Shown: positions 1-11,140 of the stretch, in pieces
How positions within the stretch are numbered: the first letter of the stretch is position 1
Layout of the letters: each line of letters starts with the position of its first letter
Source: Echinarachnius parma
Taxonomy: Eukaryota > Echinodermata > Echinoidea > Clypeasteroida > Echinarachniidae
Reading direction: 5' to 3'
Length of the DNA: 64,000 nt
NCBI GenBank assembly: GCA_037951105.1
Contig: JBAMJV010003812.1
Location: 62,001-126,000, forward strand
Notes under the pieces: generated by a model
The model's database searches: none
Told to the model about the DNA's origin: nothing
The model's input: only the letters and a program-made list of their open reading frames with translations
Translations under genes and position numbers: made by a program

Positions 1-82
1 TATGTGCATTATAGATACTATTACGGGATTGATGTTGGACCGGGCCTTGGATGTGAATATAGCTCCGTTTGACTTAATTTGA
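1..82 (+). pseudogene. Decayed ankyrin exon fragment
   Basis: The first 28 bases match the intron just upstream of the intact ankyrin exon at 6087. The sequence then jumps into exon-like sequence encoding LMLDRALDVNIA, which is the LLDxGxDVNTA part of the ankyrin repeats used further along. The acceptor and the first part of the exon are missing, and a stop follows soon after. This is a deleted copy of the array exon, and it suggests the array continues upstream of the window. Confidence 0.55.
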
Positions 83-3000
83 TACCCTTTCACAATTACC
101 TCCCTAAAGGTAGTAGCAATTATCACATGGAAGGTGAGGGTCATACCTTAAAGCATGGCGATTTGCATAGCCGGACAGACAAACAGAGCCTCCTCTGTTA
201 GTAGTATATACGTTTAAATGTTTCATTCGTACGTTGGGATTTTCCTTTCTAAAACACGTGACGTCGTGCCACTTTGAATACATTTGTGACTAAAGCTGTG
301 AATGATAATTTTTTCCAGTAATCTAAAAAGTGGAAAATTATTTTTTTCAAACAATATCAAAATAAGATTTGTGTGCACACATATAACGCATAAACAATGT
401 ACATGAATAATTAGTATTCTTAGGCAACATGTATATTTACTGTATACGTAGGAAACAACAGCCTTTTATTCACTGTGACTGTCACGAATTACAGGGCTCC
501 CTTGTCAGCTTTAGGTTTGATACGCTCATACAAAGGTGCTCACAATCAATTGTCAGTATAAATGGTGTCCTCAAACCCAATAATAATATAATATAATAAT
601 ATATTCAATGTACAAATTTTGACATTTTTGGACAATTTGAACTTGTAATATCGATCAGTTGTATACACACCATTAAAATTGCAGACTTGCTTAAAGAAAA
701 TGTTTAACCTGGAATTGCTAGGGATACGGTAAATATACAAAATCAGTTCGTAGGTAACATTTGTTTATATATTTAAAGATATCTGTTGTGGGCAAAATAA
801 TGACTTTACTTTTGACTACGCGAACAAATAATGTGTATACCTATGATTTGTAACTATTGCTCCTAAAATAGCGTTATAGACACACATTTGAGAAAGAGAG
901 GCCACATATTTGTATTGATCTTTGGGCGAATCACTTTATAATGTGTACATACACAATACAGACAATTAGTGGTTATCCGATTGGTGAAAGCAATATCGGA
1001 TAATTGAGATTCATAAAACAATATAATTATATGGCGCTGTCGTTATGTTCTCAAAAGGTTGAACTTGAAACACATTGGCCATCCTGCATATGCTAACAAG
1101 TAACATCTTACTAATAGTTAATCCGAACCCCGCTCAAATTATTCAAGTGTTTGGTTTTCAGTTCTCCGTGTTATATTATTGTAAAGCGCTTAAAAATGAA
1201 ATTTTGATCATATTATGCATTATTTTTTTTTCGAGAATATTATTATAACTGTAATGAACGAATACATTTTGTTGACGTTTCTGTGTAAATTATGCGAGAC
1301 TGCACTCAAACGGCAACATAATAAAAAAATTAAAATATCACAACACACCATTGGCATTGTTTTAGATTAAGTTATCTTGCTTTTTAACGACATAACTGGC
1401 TGTTAAATTTGTTTTTATAGCAATCATAATATATTAAATAATATCAACGTTTCTGTATACACGTTTTTTTTAATAGGTAACTTAATAAATATTAGATAAT
1501 GAAAATGCTAATAAGTTTTATTAACTTATACAAGATAATCGAATTTTCTGTCTGCCCGTACTAAATGATATATAAAAAATTAACTTTAAAAGTTGAGCGA
1601 AACACATCAATTTCTTTTATTTTTAATTTTTGGAGGGGGTATGGGCACATTGTGAGATAAATAATAAGATCAAATTGAGCAAATTTATTACATGAAGTGA
1701 TATTTTACACAAACATTCTAACGATCTTAAAGGGTACCATCTCCTAAAAATAATATTCTTATAAATGAAAGGTAACTCCTTTAGTAGTCTATCAAAGTTA
1801 TTGATTATGTCGATGTATCAAGTGTGTCAGTATACAGTTGTTAAAGGGAATTCAGACCGGTATATTAGACGCGTGGATCCATCTTGCGCACTTTTACGCA
1901 CAGTACGTAATCCCCATTGGCTCAGTTATAAGTAGCGATCGCAAACTGTCCCACTTCCGAATACCCGAGTCAAAGAAGCATCAAAAATAGTCGCGTTCGG
2001 AATGTTTGTACTAGTCGAATGGAGATCCATCAGAGATGTTTACGAGCGAAAATATCACGTAACACGCTTAACCGCAACCGACTTCAAAGTGCCGCTGTTT
2101 GATGTCTTATGTGACAGCGTGAGAAATTCTTGCTGCATGCAATTTCATAAGAAGGCCCGTGTTCAGATATTTCGAAGCACCGCTCTTCGATCGATCCAGC
2201 ACATATCGTGAGTTTACCTCGAGAATTTACGGTGGAGTCGAGTTGGAATTTGCTGACTAACAATTATAACCCACGCATATATGACTTTAACTGGTGGTGG
2301 AGGGAACATGACGGAATTTTTCATCCGAGGTATTTTAAATGCTATTGAGGGAAGAGTCACGAAATAGCATTTTAAACCCCGAGGATTGGAACATTCCATG
2401 ATTTTCCCGACAATAAAGTTAACAACTGTTATATCATCTGATTGTTTAAACTAAAACAATTTGAAATCATAATCCGTTTTTTATGGACGTTGGGCTTTTC
2501 ACTCACACACTTCACGCAACACAATTGTACACAACACACAGTACATAGCCTGTGCACAATGCAGTCGATTTTCGTACGTAATTTGCTTCTCTCAGCACTA
2601 ATATCTTAACATGTTCCTATCACTGCATTTCTATATCGGAAATATGTGTTGATTGTTTCTTTCGATTATGGTAATCATGTAATTATCTGATCCAGTTGTA
2701 CTGGAAATCGCTGATTTTCGTTTGAATTTGGTGGCTGCGAGAAGAATGATTATCGTACGGTACGGTATAATATAGCAGTACGGTACCGTACGTACCGGTG
2801 TATGTGTATATTTGTTGTAATGTTGATTGAATCGCGGATGGGTGTCATACTCTCTGGCCATGGTGTCATACCAAATTGACACCCCATTATGTGAGCGTGT
2901 TTAGCCAATCAGCGACGCGTATTTTACTAAGTCAGATGATATAACAAACTGTTCCATCAAATACCAATATGTAAATCGAACTAGGTAATTGCTTTTGGAC

Positions 3001-3250
3001 CGAATCTATCGATCTTCGTTTTGCAGATTTTAAGTGTATGATATACAAGCTTTTTTGTTATATCATGATGACCAATATCGACAATCAATGATAAAATCGT
3101 AAATATGTGTATACATGTGTTTATTTCCATATATGTTCGATAATTCGTACTAAATTATGATTCCAGTCGAAAATCAAGATGAAGAAAGCATCTGGTCGGA
3201 TTTAGAAAGTGCACATTTACTAGAATAATTTGGGACGTCCAAATGGGCTA
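83..3250. other. AT-rich stretch with no gene seen
   Basis: I see no convincing exon on either strand. The short open frames here lack domain signatures. A sequence at about 2285-2395 (GGTGGAGGGAA, then TTTTAAATGCTATTGAGGGA) recurs at about 9585-9672, so it is a dispersed repeat. A cluster of TACGGTAC-type short palindromes lies near 2755-2800. The stretch is probably intron of the ankyrin gene, or intergenic. Confidence 0.5.
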
Positions 3251-3805
3251 TAAAGGGAAAGTTGAGTTCTGGTAAAGAGATTACAGTTTTGGTCAAACTG
3301 AATTTTAGTAAGCAAAACCTGCACCATTACATTACAAAGTAGTAATTATAACTCCACCATGCTCGAAAGGAATAAAACATTACAAATTACTAAGTAAAAA
3401 GCATGTTATCATTCAAAAAGAGCGGTTAAAACTCAAAGGGCGCTCTTTAAACACTCATTTGTTTGAATCATTTAAATAAAATATTGCGCATGTGATGTTT
3501 TGTTGAAATAGTGATTAGATAGAGAGATAGACAACAACTATCTAAAAACCTATTTTGTAAATTTTTGAAAAGAGGAAGCATTTAAAAATTAACGGCTAGT
3601 TCAAAATTGTTGAATATTTGTGGGGCCTCACATTTATTACAAATGTTTATGTTTATTGACATTTCTGAACCGATTTTGATCAAATAAAGTTTATTCTGTC
3701 ATTAAAATTATATGCTCTTTCGAATTTGACACTCAGTTTTTCATTATCTTACAAAAACATTATTTTGTGTAGCGCCCTCTATACCAAAACTCAACTATCC
3801 CTTTA
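3251..3805. mobile_element. MITE family R2, full copy
   Basis: A non-coding element of about 555 bp with terminal inverted repeats: left TAAAGGGAAAGTTGAGTT, right reading inward TAAAGGGATAGTTGAGTT. Other copies lie at 12830-14535 (interrupted), 19540-20062 and 41375-41900. Its right end abuts family R1 through the palindrome CCCTTTAAAGGG, consistent with a TTAA target between them. No transposase is encoded. Confidence 0.75.
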
Positions 3806-4189
3806 AAGGGACTTAGTAACATTGTCCAAATCCTCAAAATAAAATTTTAATTCTACCGGTTCCCTCATACCTTGTTGTATTCGTATTACCAATAAAATCA
3901 TGGGACACGTTTCGGTTTTTCAAATTTCCCTTTTGTTACAAAGATATGTACGATCGAAGTATTCAGATAAGAAAAACTCCGGTGGAGTTTTTCTTACTGT
4001 GTACAAAGTGAGTGCAGTGAGTTAGTGACTATCACTTTGCATTTTCGCTCATTACTTGGCCATGCAATGTCCATTTGACTTGACATTTTCACACACTACC
4101 CTGTGGACATATGAGATAACAACAATATACATTGCAACAACCATTCATCACTTTTTGCACATGTCAACAAAGTTACTAGATCCCTTTAA
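3802..4189 (+). mobile_element. MITE family R1, full copy
   Basis: A repeat of about 390 bp that starts TTAAAGGGACTTAGTAAC and ends with its approximate reverse complement (GTTACTAGATCCCTTTAA), giving about 23-bp imperfect terminal inverted repeats. It contains a perfect 12-bp hairpin (AAGAAAAACTCC, loop GGT) at about 3967-3993. Other full or partial copies occur at 7497-7606, 9090-9269, 20063-20615 (rearranged) and 22805-27125 (split by a LINE). Confidence 0.75.
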
Positions 4190-4356
4190 TATCCTAAAGT
4201 TTACATTTCTCTGGCAACCTAAAAATACAGAGTGTCCCTGTGGGTAAGGGTTAGGGTTAGGTTTTTTTTTGCTTTTTTGAACATGCTTACATGAATATAT
4301 TTTCCCCATGTATTAAATTTGAAAACTCTTTATTTATTTGTTTTTTATGCGGTCAG

Positions 4357-4554
4357 TGGTAACTGCGATGTAGTGGGATTCCTGTTGGACCACGGCGTGG
4401 ATGTAAATACAGCTACTGACAATGAATGTACGCCACTTCATTATGCTGCACAACAGGGGTATCTGGAGTGCGTTAGTGCTCTCATTAGTGCGGGAGCAGA
4501 CCTTACAGCCAGGGCATCCGACGGAAGGAACTCCCTGCATGCTGCTGCTTTGAA
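4357..4554 (+). CDS. Ankyrin double-repeat exon 1
   Basis: A 198-bp internal exon between acceptor GGTCAG and donor GTAAGA. It encodes 66 residues, exactly two 33-residue ankyrin repeats. Visible hallmarks are [19 protein letters not shown], then [19 protein letters not shown], then [21 protein letters not shown]. The first base completes a codon and the last two begin one (phase 2 at both ends), so the exon can be skipped or joined to any sister exon without frame change. Ankyrin repeats are protein-binding helix-loop-helix solenoids; the ligand is unknown. It is the first intact exon of the array in this window. Confidence 0.85.
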
Positions 4555-4816
4555 GTAAGACACGGATGAATATTGTGATACATTTTCTATACCAATGTCA
4601 TTTCCTGAAGACCATCATAACACGACTAGTTGATGAAATGCGTAAGGGAATCTATTTTGTCTGTTTGAATAAGAATGTAACTTCTTGTAAACAGGATATT
4701 CTCTTATCATAATAACCGTAAATAGTGTATAGATGAACATTGATACTAATATGAACGTGAACAACTCACTATTTGTCTTTATAATCAAAATGTCAATTAC
4801 AATAAATACCATTACA

Positions 4817-5310
4817 CACTGTTAAAACGCTGTGTAAAAGAACGTTTTGTAAAAATGGTTGTTGAATACATTAGGTGTAGCATGATTAGTTGTTGAAAGA
4901 AGGGTTGTGTAAAGAGGCCATTGTTCAAGCGTTGTTGGAACGTGTTAAATCACGTGATAGTTTCGACCGCGAAATCATCGCGACAAAATCCCGTTTGTCC
5001 CATCGCAAACCAAGCCAAACGATTTAGCGCAGACCTAGCGTGTAGTCTTATAACCCAAAGTTCCCGGTTCGAGTCCGACTTTGCTGTTTTATAGTACAAT
5101 AATTTTTGTACTTGCTATTTCAACAACAGGGTTGTTTAAACTTCATTCTAAACAACGGTTGTGTAAAATTAAAACAACAGTTATGTAAACTTTAAACAAC
5201 TTGGGTTGTTGGATGTTTTCAACAAGAGTTGGATGGTTCATATGTTAAAAAGCGGTTGTTAACAATTTTCAACAAGTTGTTGAATTTGTTTACACAGCGT
5301 TTTAAGAGTG
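4817..5310. mobile_element. MITE with TTAAAACGCTGTGTAAA termini
   Basis: A 494-bp element bounded by inverted repeats CACTGTTAAAACGCTGTG (left) and CACTCTTAAAACGCTGTG (right, reading inward). The interior is rich in GTTGTT/AACAAC runs and holds a tRNA-like stretch near 5018-5085 with a B-box-like GGTTCGAGTCC. It ends 41 bp before the next ankyrin exon, so it sits directly against that exon's splice acceptor region. It encodes nothing. Confidence 0.7.
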
Positions 5311-5351
5311 CAGGACTCTTTTTACATACACTATTTTCTATGTACGACCAG

Positions 5352-5549
5352 TGGTGATTGCGACGTAGTGACATTCCTGTTGGACCTGGGCATGGACGTG
5401 AGTACAGCTGATAACGAAGGCGCGACGCCGCTTCATTTCGCTGCACAAGAGGGGCACCTGGAGTGCGTTCGTGCTCTCATTATTGCGGGAGCGGACCTTA
5501 CAGCCAGGACATCAGTCGGATTGACCGCCTTTCATGATGCTGCTTATGG
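5352..5549 (+). CDS. Ankyrin double-repeat exon 2
   Basis: A 198-bp exon between acceptor CGACCAG and donor GTGAGA, phase 2 at both ends. It encodes GDCDVVTFLLDLGMDVSTA, TPLHFAAQEGHLECVRALI and [20 protein letters not shown], two complete ankyrin repeats. A MITE ends 41 bp upstream, leaving only a short pyrimidine-containing stretch before the acceptor. Flanking intron sequence resembles that of sister exons, showing that exon and intron were duplicated together. Confidence 0.85.
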
Positions 5550-6086
5550 GTGAGAAACTGATTAATGAGTAATGTAATATTTATACTTGGATGTCAGATA
5601 TAATCACAAAGATCATCGAAAGGTCATAGTTAGAATCCAAATAGTCATGACTACTTGCTATTTTGTTTCGGTATGATAAACAACATGATACAAAGGTCCG
5701 CTATGATTATGGTGCAACAACAATATGTATATACATTGCAAATACACATAAATCGTCAACATGTAAATATGCACACAAAACTGATGCGCTTATTTTATAC
5801 AGCAAGACAATTTTATAAGTACAAGATGAAATGTGTTAGTCAATCTGTTTCTCTCTTTTGAATAAACAAATAATAGTTTTCTTAATGACAAGCAAACAGT
5901 TGTATTATTTCATGATACGAATTACTGTAAACCATATAAACAGTGCAGCGAGCGAGCTGAATTATAATATTACAATACATCTGAATGCCCATGTGTGTCA
6001 CACATACGGTACGTCTATCAGTATGTGCATTTTAGATACTATTACGGGATGGATTCGTTGACACATTGTGTTACATGTATCCTCAG

Positions 6087-6284
6087 GGGTCATTGCGACG
6101 TAGTGAGATTGCTTTTGGACAAGGGCTTGAATGTGAATACAGCTTATAAGGAGGATGTGACGTCGCTTCATCTTGCTGCACATGAGGGGCACCTTGAGTG
6201 TGTTCGTCTTCTCATTAGTGTGGGAGCCGACCTTACAGCCAGGAACTCGGACGGAAGGACCGCACTTCATTTTGCTGCTTTCCG
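6087..6284 (+). CDS. Ankyrin double-repeat exon 3
   Basis: A 198-bp exon between acceptor CCTCAG and donor GTAAGA, phase 2 at both ends. It encodes GHCDVVRLLLDKGLNVNTA, TSLHLAAHEGHLECVRLLI and SVGADLTARNSDGRTALHFA, again two ankyrin repeats. The downstream intron (ATGGATGAATA, then ATGATGAAATACGTA) matches the intron after exon 1, marking a tandem exon-plus-intron duplication. The upstream intron matches the fragment at the start of the window. Confidence 0.87.
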
Positions 6285-6768
6285 GTAAGAAATGGATGAA
6301 TAATATCCTACATAATTACATGATGAAATACGTACGGTAATCTATCTAGATCTGGTTTCAATAAGAACATGAAGAACGTTACTTCTTGTAAATGACCTTT
6401 TGTGATATAAAAACGATCGTAGTGTATATATGTACATTGACACATAACTCATGAATTAAATTTGTATAATTGGCATGGAATTTCGGAAAGAAATATGACA
6501 TGACTCATTTAAAGGGAGTATCCGTGATTTGCATATCATCAGTATAGTCTCTAGTAGATAGATCGTGATAAAAAACGACACCCACGTTAAATTTTACACC
6601 AAAGAACGATGTACCTTCGACTATGGCCACCTGATTAATTACAATTTTACAACCATGCATATACAAATATTCATCTGAGGTCCTAGTAAAACAGCCAACT
6701 CAACAGCAAAAATGGTAGTTATATATTACAGAGAATATTACAGGACTCATTTGTTGCTTTATGCTCAG

Positions 6769-6966
6769 TGGTCAGTGCGACGTAGTCGGATTCGTGTTGT
6801 GCCACGGCGTGGATTCAAATACAGCTGATAATGATGGAAGTACGTCTCTTCATCTTGCTGCACACAACGGGCACCTTGAGTGCGTGCGTGTTCTCATTAG
6901 TGCGGGGGCGTACCTTACAGCCAGGGAATCACACGGAAGGACCGCCCTTCATTGTGCTGCTAATGG
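6769..6966 (+). CDS. Ankyrin double-repeat exon 4
   Basis: A 198-bp exon between acceptor TGCTCAG and donor GTAAAA, phase 2 at both ends. It encodes GQCDVVGFVLCHGVDSNTA, TSLHLAAHNGHLECVRVLI and SAGAYLTARESHGRTALHCA. A Cys replaces the usual Asp in LLDHG (here VLCHG), and AYLTAR replaces ADLTAR, so this copy is more diverged. The donor GTAAAA is weaker than GTAAGA but still matches the donor position of its sisters. Confidence 0.83.
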
Positions 6967-7099
6967 GTAAAAAATAGATGAATTATTGTGAATATCATGA
7001 ATAATGTAAATGTTGTACACATAAAACATTTTAAATTGAGATCATTAGAAATAATGAGATTCATGTACTGTTCCCCTGTTTCCCATAATGTTGGAATAC

Positions 7100-8710
7100 A
7101 ATTTTTGTCAGATCTGGGGGTATGTAGGTCTATTCCCTGCAGGGTATCAGCATGGCGACTGAAGGGTCTGCGAGAACGTAGGCGTTGGCGACCTGGTTAT
7201 GCATTCTAGGTGATGTGGTTTAGGGGGTGTGTGGAGTCTTGGATAGCCTTGTTTACTAGTTATGTGTGTAGTGCTCCCTGCGGAGGGCCGGAGGTGCGAT
7301 GCTAGGGAACAGTGACAGCAGTTCTGTTGGTGTGGGTCTTAGTCATGTTGTGATGACCCTCATTGTCTCATTGAGTGCGGTATCCAGTTTGCGTATGTTT
7401 TAGTGTTTGAGTGTGTGCTCCGACACCATGTAGGGGCGGCATACTCAGCAGCACTGAGGGCGCCAGTGCGGAGTGTGTGTGTTTTATCACCCCCACACAA
7501 TACCCTGTGGACATATGAGATAACAACAATATACATTGCATCAACCCTTCATCACTTTTTGCTCATGTCAACAAAGTTACTAGATCCATTTAATGTTGAA
7601 GAGCATTGGTGTCACAGTGTTGTAGGCTGCAGTTAGGTCGACCAGGATGGCACCAGCCGTGCAAAACTGCTCTCGATGTCGTTGGTGATCAAGACTACTT
7701 GTTGGACGGTGCTGCGGCTACGGCGGAAATCTGCTTGCTCGTCAGGAAGTTGGGGGTCAACGATTGGTTACAAGCCGTGCTAGGATGAGTCTTTCAAGTG
7801 GATTGAAGGGGCTACAGAGGAGAGAGATGGGTCTGTAGTTCGTGGGGTTGTCTAAGGGCTTTTTTGGCTTGGGTAAGGCGATAATGGCTGCCTTGCGCCG
7901 TATCTATGGAATGGATTGGTGGATAAAGCAGGATGAGAAAAATAAGCGGAGGCATCCAGGCAATTTGGTCCGCAGTGGAGTAGGAACTCGGGGGGGGGGG
8001 GGGGGTGGGGGCAGGTTATCTGGCCCTCGTTTGATGCTTGATGTTTGATAGCTGCAGTGGAAATCTCATCGAGAGTGAAGGTTGCTGACAAGAGTCCATC
8101 CACTCCTGGGGCCTGCCATAGTTTGGACGTTCTTTGCTTGATGTGGCGAGTGTGGTCCTTATCTGCATCTTTGAAGCGACCGTCCGCAAGGAGTCATTCC
8201 GCGATTGAGTTAGTGGTCACATGGCATATTTCATGTAATGTTAATTACATACAAATTGGCGATTATGTAATAATTTATTGTATTTTAGTCTTCAATTTAT
8301 TTATTTAATTGTATTTCGTTTTTGAATGTATTGTTTGTTTGTATAATTACTTGTTCAAAATTTATTTGTGAAATATAGAAATAAATTCAAATAAATTAAA
8401 ATCAAGGCATTGCTATAGCTTGGGGATTCAATTCCTTGAACTGTATCCCTCTATCTCTCTTTGGGTTTGTTGTCTAGCCAGTCTGTTATAAGTGTTGCGT
8501 TATAAACGGGTCTGGGTTGAATATGAGCTGCCTGCCGGAAGAAGAAGCCCAGTCTCCGAGCGCAGCACCATCATGATTGGTGATGTTGTAGCCACAGGTG
8601 GTGCTGCGGCAGTTGAGGCTGCTTGCGTAGATACAGGCTGACCGGGTCAAAGGATGGGATGGAGTCCGCCTGAAACCGGGATGTGGGGCTTGTAGGTGCA
8701 TTGATGACAA
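7100..8710 (-). mobile_element. Jockey-like LINE remnant
   Basis: Reverse-strand sequence at about 7600-7900 translates with interruptions to NPTNYRPISLLCSPFNPLER and then ILVDLTAAYNTV, which are reverse transcriptase motifs of non-LTR elements. At about 8490-8670 the reverse strand encodes an endonuclease-like tail (TNHDGAALGDWASSSGRQL, then NPDPF). Several stops and frameshifts, a long G run near 7990 and an R1 fragment at 7497-7606 break it up. Clade assignment is by motif memory only. It is dead and lies in an intron of the ankyrin gene. Confidence 0.6.
7497..7606 (+). repeat. MITE R1 partial copy
   Basis: The right part of family R1, from ACAATACCCTGTGGACATAT to the terminal GTTACTAGATCCATTTAA, matches 4096-4189 closely. 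It is embedded in the Jockey-like LINE remnant. Confidence 0.7.
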
Positions 8711-8805
8711 TAACGCCTTCGAATAGTGTTACTGTCCACTCCAAGCTGGAATCTGGGGGGCATGATGGAACTGCGTTTCATTTGTCAAAGTTCCTAATGT
8801 GGATT

Positions 8806-9030
8806 GGACGTGGTGTGGCAAGATTGGTAGAGCGCGAGCTTTCCAATCGTGAGATCCCGAGTTCGAACCCTGCGTAGGCCCACTGCGTTGTCCTTCAGTA
8901 AGACAATTAATCCACAATTGCTGCTATCTACCCAGGTCTATAAATGGGTACCATTATCGGGTGTTAATTAGCCTTATAGCGCCAACATCAATGGCAGCTC
9001 GGCTAGTATGCTCCCCGGGGAGTTGAGAAA
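8806..9030 (+). mobile_element. tRNA-derived SINE
   Basis: The head (8806-8881) has an A-box-like TGGCAAGATTGGTAGAGC and a B-box-like GAGTTCGAACCC at tRNA spacing. It is followed by a non-tRNA body (TCCTTCAGTAAGACAATTAA, CCACAATTGCTG, CCCAGGTCTATAAATGGGTA). This head-plus-body layout is typical of tRNA-derived SINEs. It is not a functional tRNA because the acceptor stem does not close. Confidence 0.65.
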
Positions 9031-9089
9031 GTATGCAATATCATTGTGTGGGTTTGAAATGTACCTGATGACCATGGGTAATATGACCA

Positions 9090-9269
9090 ACGGAGTTTGT
9101 ATTATCTGAATACTTCGATCGTACATATCTTTGTAACGAAAGGGAAATTTGAAAAACCGAAACCTGTCCCATGATTGTATTGTTAATACGAACACAACAA
9201 GGTATGAGGGAACCGCTAGAATTAACATTTTATTTTGAGGATTTGGACAATGTTACTAAGTCCCTTTAA
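9090..9269 (-). repeat. MITE R1 partial copy, inverted
   Basis: The reverse complement of the left half of R1, running from CTGAATACTTCGATCGTACA to the terminal TACTAAGTCCCTTTAA. It lies immediately downstream of the SINE. Confidence 0.75.
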
Positions 9270-9689
9270 CAAATTTTATCAAATGCAAAATAAAAATAAT
9301 GGTAATAATGATTATAACAATAATAACCATACTTCTAAAGTGATATTTCAAACAGCAATTTCAAAAATTTGTCCACGTGGGAGAAGGTGACTACCTCCCA
9401 CACCCTCCCCCAAATATTTATTGACATGAAGGGACAATGTGAGCGTATTTGAGTGTGTGTGTGTTTCGATTACGTTTGTATATAATCGCGGTACAATCAT
9501 GAAGGAGATGATTAAGTCATGATTTCTTTAATTTTAGTATTATCAAATTTCTTTTCAATGTATGCACCAGTATACAGTTGTGAACTGGTAGTGGAGGGAA
9601 AAGCACGAAATGTTTCACTCCGTGGGATTTTAAATGCTATTGAGGGAAGAGTATAAGTCCCGAGATAAATTGCAAAAGCTCCCTACCGT

Positions 9690-9814
9690 GTGAGGAGGGA
9701 GTGCGTTCGTGTTCTCATAAGTGTGGGAGAAGACCTTACATCCACGGACTCTTGAAACGGGGGAACCACGGACTCTTGAAACGGGGGAACCGCTATTCGT
9801 TATGTTGCATCAGA
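9690..9814 (+). pseudogene. Decayed ankyrin exon with internal tandem duplication
   Basis: The second half of the array exon is recognisable: GAGTGCGTTCGTGTTCTCAT, then GACCTTACA, then a donor-like GTGAGA at 9815. The first half and the acceptor are missing. A 24-bp unit containing GGACTCTTGAAACGGGGG is repeated twice in tandem at about 9742-9789, and an in-frame stop is present. It cannot encode an ankyrin repeat. Confidence 0.7.
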
Positions 9815-10096
9815 GTGAGAAATAGATGAGTGAATAGCATGGATAATTTGAATTTTGAACACAGATGTATCAGGTAACATTGAGATTGTCAAAACTAATG
9901 AGATTTATTATACATGCTGACACACGTCATCAAATTGATTTCGCTGTTTTAATACGAAAAAGTCGTATTCCTCTTCAATCAGTGACTTTCTTGCATGTTA
10001 TCATGATATGTAAACCACACATAGATGAACAGTATTAAATAGATAACACCTCGATATAAAAAAACGTGTATGAGCAAATAATTTATGCATACTCAG

Positions 10097-10294
10097 GGGC
10101 CATTGCGATGTAGTGAGATTCCTGTTGGACAAGGGCCTGGATGTGAATACAGCTGATACCGATGGTGGGACATCGCTTCATTTTGCTGCTTTAAAGGGGA
10201 AACTTGAGTGCGTTCGTGTTCTCATTAGTGCGGGAGCGGAGCTTACAGCGAGGACATCAGTGGGAAGCACTGCCCTTCATTATGCTGCTTATGG
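10097..10294 (+). CDS. Ankyrin double-repeat exon 5
   Basis: A 198-bp exon between acceptor ATACTCAG and donor GTAAGA, phase 2 at both ends. It encodes GHCDVVRFLLDKGLDVNTA, TSLHFAALKGKLECVRVLI and SAGAELTARTSVGSTALHYA. Sequence is close to exons 2 and 3, and all hydrophobic ankyrin core positions are kept. Decayed copies lie on both sides (9690-9814 and 10803-11140). Confidence 0.87.
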
Positions 10295-10607
10295 GTAAGA
10301 AACAGAAATCAGGTAAAATGGAGATAACAAATACTGCGATAAATTATCCATGCTAAACATGTGGACAAATTGATATCCTTTTAAAATACGAATACAAGTC
10401 ATGTGCGTTTTCAATAAATTCCATTTCTTATTTCATAGTCACTCATGATTATTGTAAATGGCATATAAATATACATTATTGAATATATATAACACCTTGA
10501 TACAAATTGGCATAACAAAATTACAAGACTAAAATTATGCGATTGCTTCCATGCATCGTTGCAATGTAGTAAATTAGAACTACAATATTTTTAAAAGTTG
10601 TATTAAA

Positions 10608-10765
10608 GGTGATTAAAGGTAAAGGCTATTTTTGGAAACGCCCCCCTCTCGAATAAAATGAAATAGAAGCTCTTATTACCAATAATGTGAAAGAGTATAA
10701 TTGTACTAATATAGTATTATCCAAATTTGGCCAAGAAACCGCCTACTAACTGATATATTTGCAAA
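10608..10765. repeat. Half copy of MITE R3
   Basis: This matches the left half of the full R3 element at 57757-58110, sharing GGAAACGCCCCCCTCTC, ATTACCAATAATGTGAAA and GCCAAGAAAC, then TATATTTGCAAAAT. The right half is absent. Confidence 0.7.
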
Positions 10766-10802
10766 ATGATTAATGTTGTTCTATAAATGCATATATATTT
10801 AG

Positions 10803-11140
10803 GGGTCATTGCAATGTATTGAGAGTCATGTTGGACCATGGCGAGGATGTAAATACAACTAATAACGATGATGCGACGTCGCTTCATATTGCTGCATATA
10901 CATATAGTTGGAGCATCAGTGGCGTAGCGACGGGGGGGGGGGGGGGGCACAGAAGGGGGGACACATGCCCCCCATTAATTTGGGAAAAACAATAGAAAAC
11001 ATAAGGGGACATTTTTTTGAAAAAAACATAGAAATACATAAGGTGTACCCTCCAATAATTGTGCTTGCCCCTCCCCCCCCCCCCTCCCAATCAGTCCGAC
11101 CACGCTACGCCACTGTTGAGTATGTTCGTGTTATTGTTAC
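10803..11140 (+). pseudogene. Ankyrin exon broken by a transposon
   Basis: After an acceptor-like TTTAG the exon reads GHCNVLRVMLDHGEDVNTT and TSLHIAA, matching its sisters. It is then interrupted at about 10917 by a G-rich inverted-repeat element. Exon sequence resumes at 11116 (TTGAGTATGTTCGTG, the LECVRV block) and runs almost at once into intron-like sequence (ACAATCATGCC) that matches the intron after the next exon. The second ankyrin repeat and the donor are lost. Confidence 0.75.
10917..11115. mobile_element. hAT-like G-rich mini-element inside an ankyrin exon
   Basis: A 199-bp element beginning CAGTGGCGTAGC and ending GCTACGCCACTG, a perfect 12-bp inverted repeat. A G run follows the left end and a C run precedes the right. 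Flanking octamers TGGAGCAT and TTGAGTAT agree at six of eight positions, consistent with an aged 8-bp target duplication as hAT elements make. It carries no coding capacity. Confidence 0.7.

Noticed and set aside
2002-2211. Short open frame of 69 codons
   Set aside because: No splice context, domain or neighbour supports it; the length is expected by chance.
3967-3993. Hairpin AAGAAAAACTCC as a transcription terminator
   Set aside because: It is a constant part of MITE family R1, recurring in other copies, and intrinsic terminators are not used by eukaryotic polymerase II.
7988-8048. Possible second Jockey-like gene on the plus strand
   Set aside because: The reading frame is antisense to the reverse transcriptase motifs and includes a G run.
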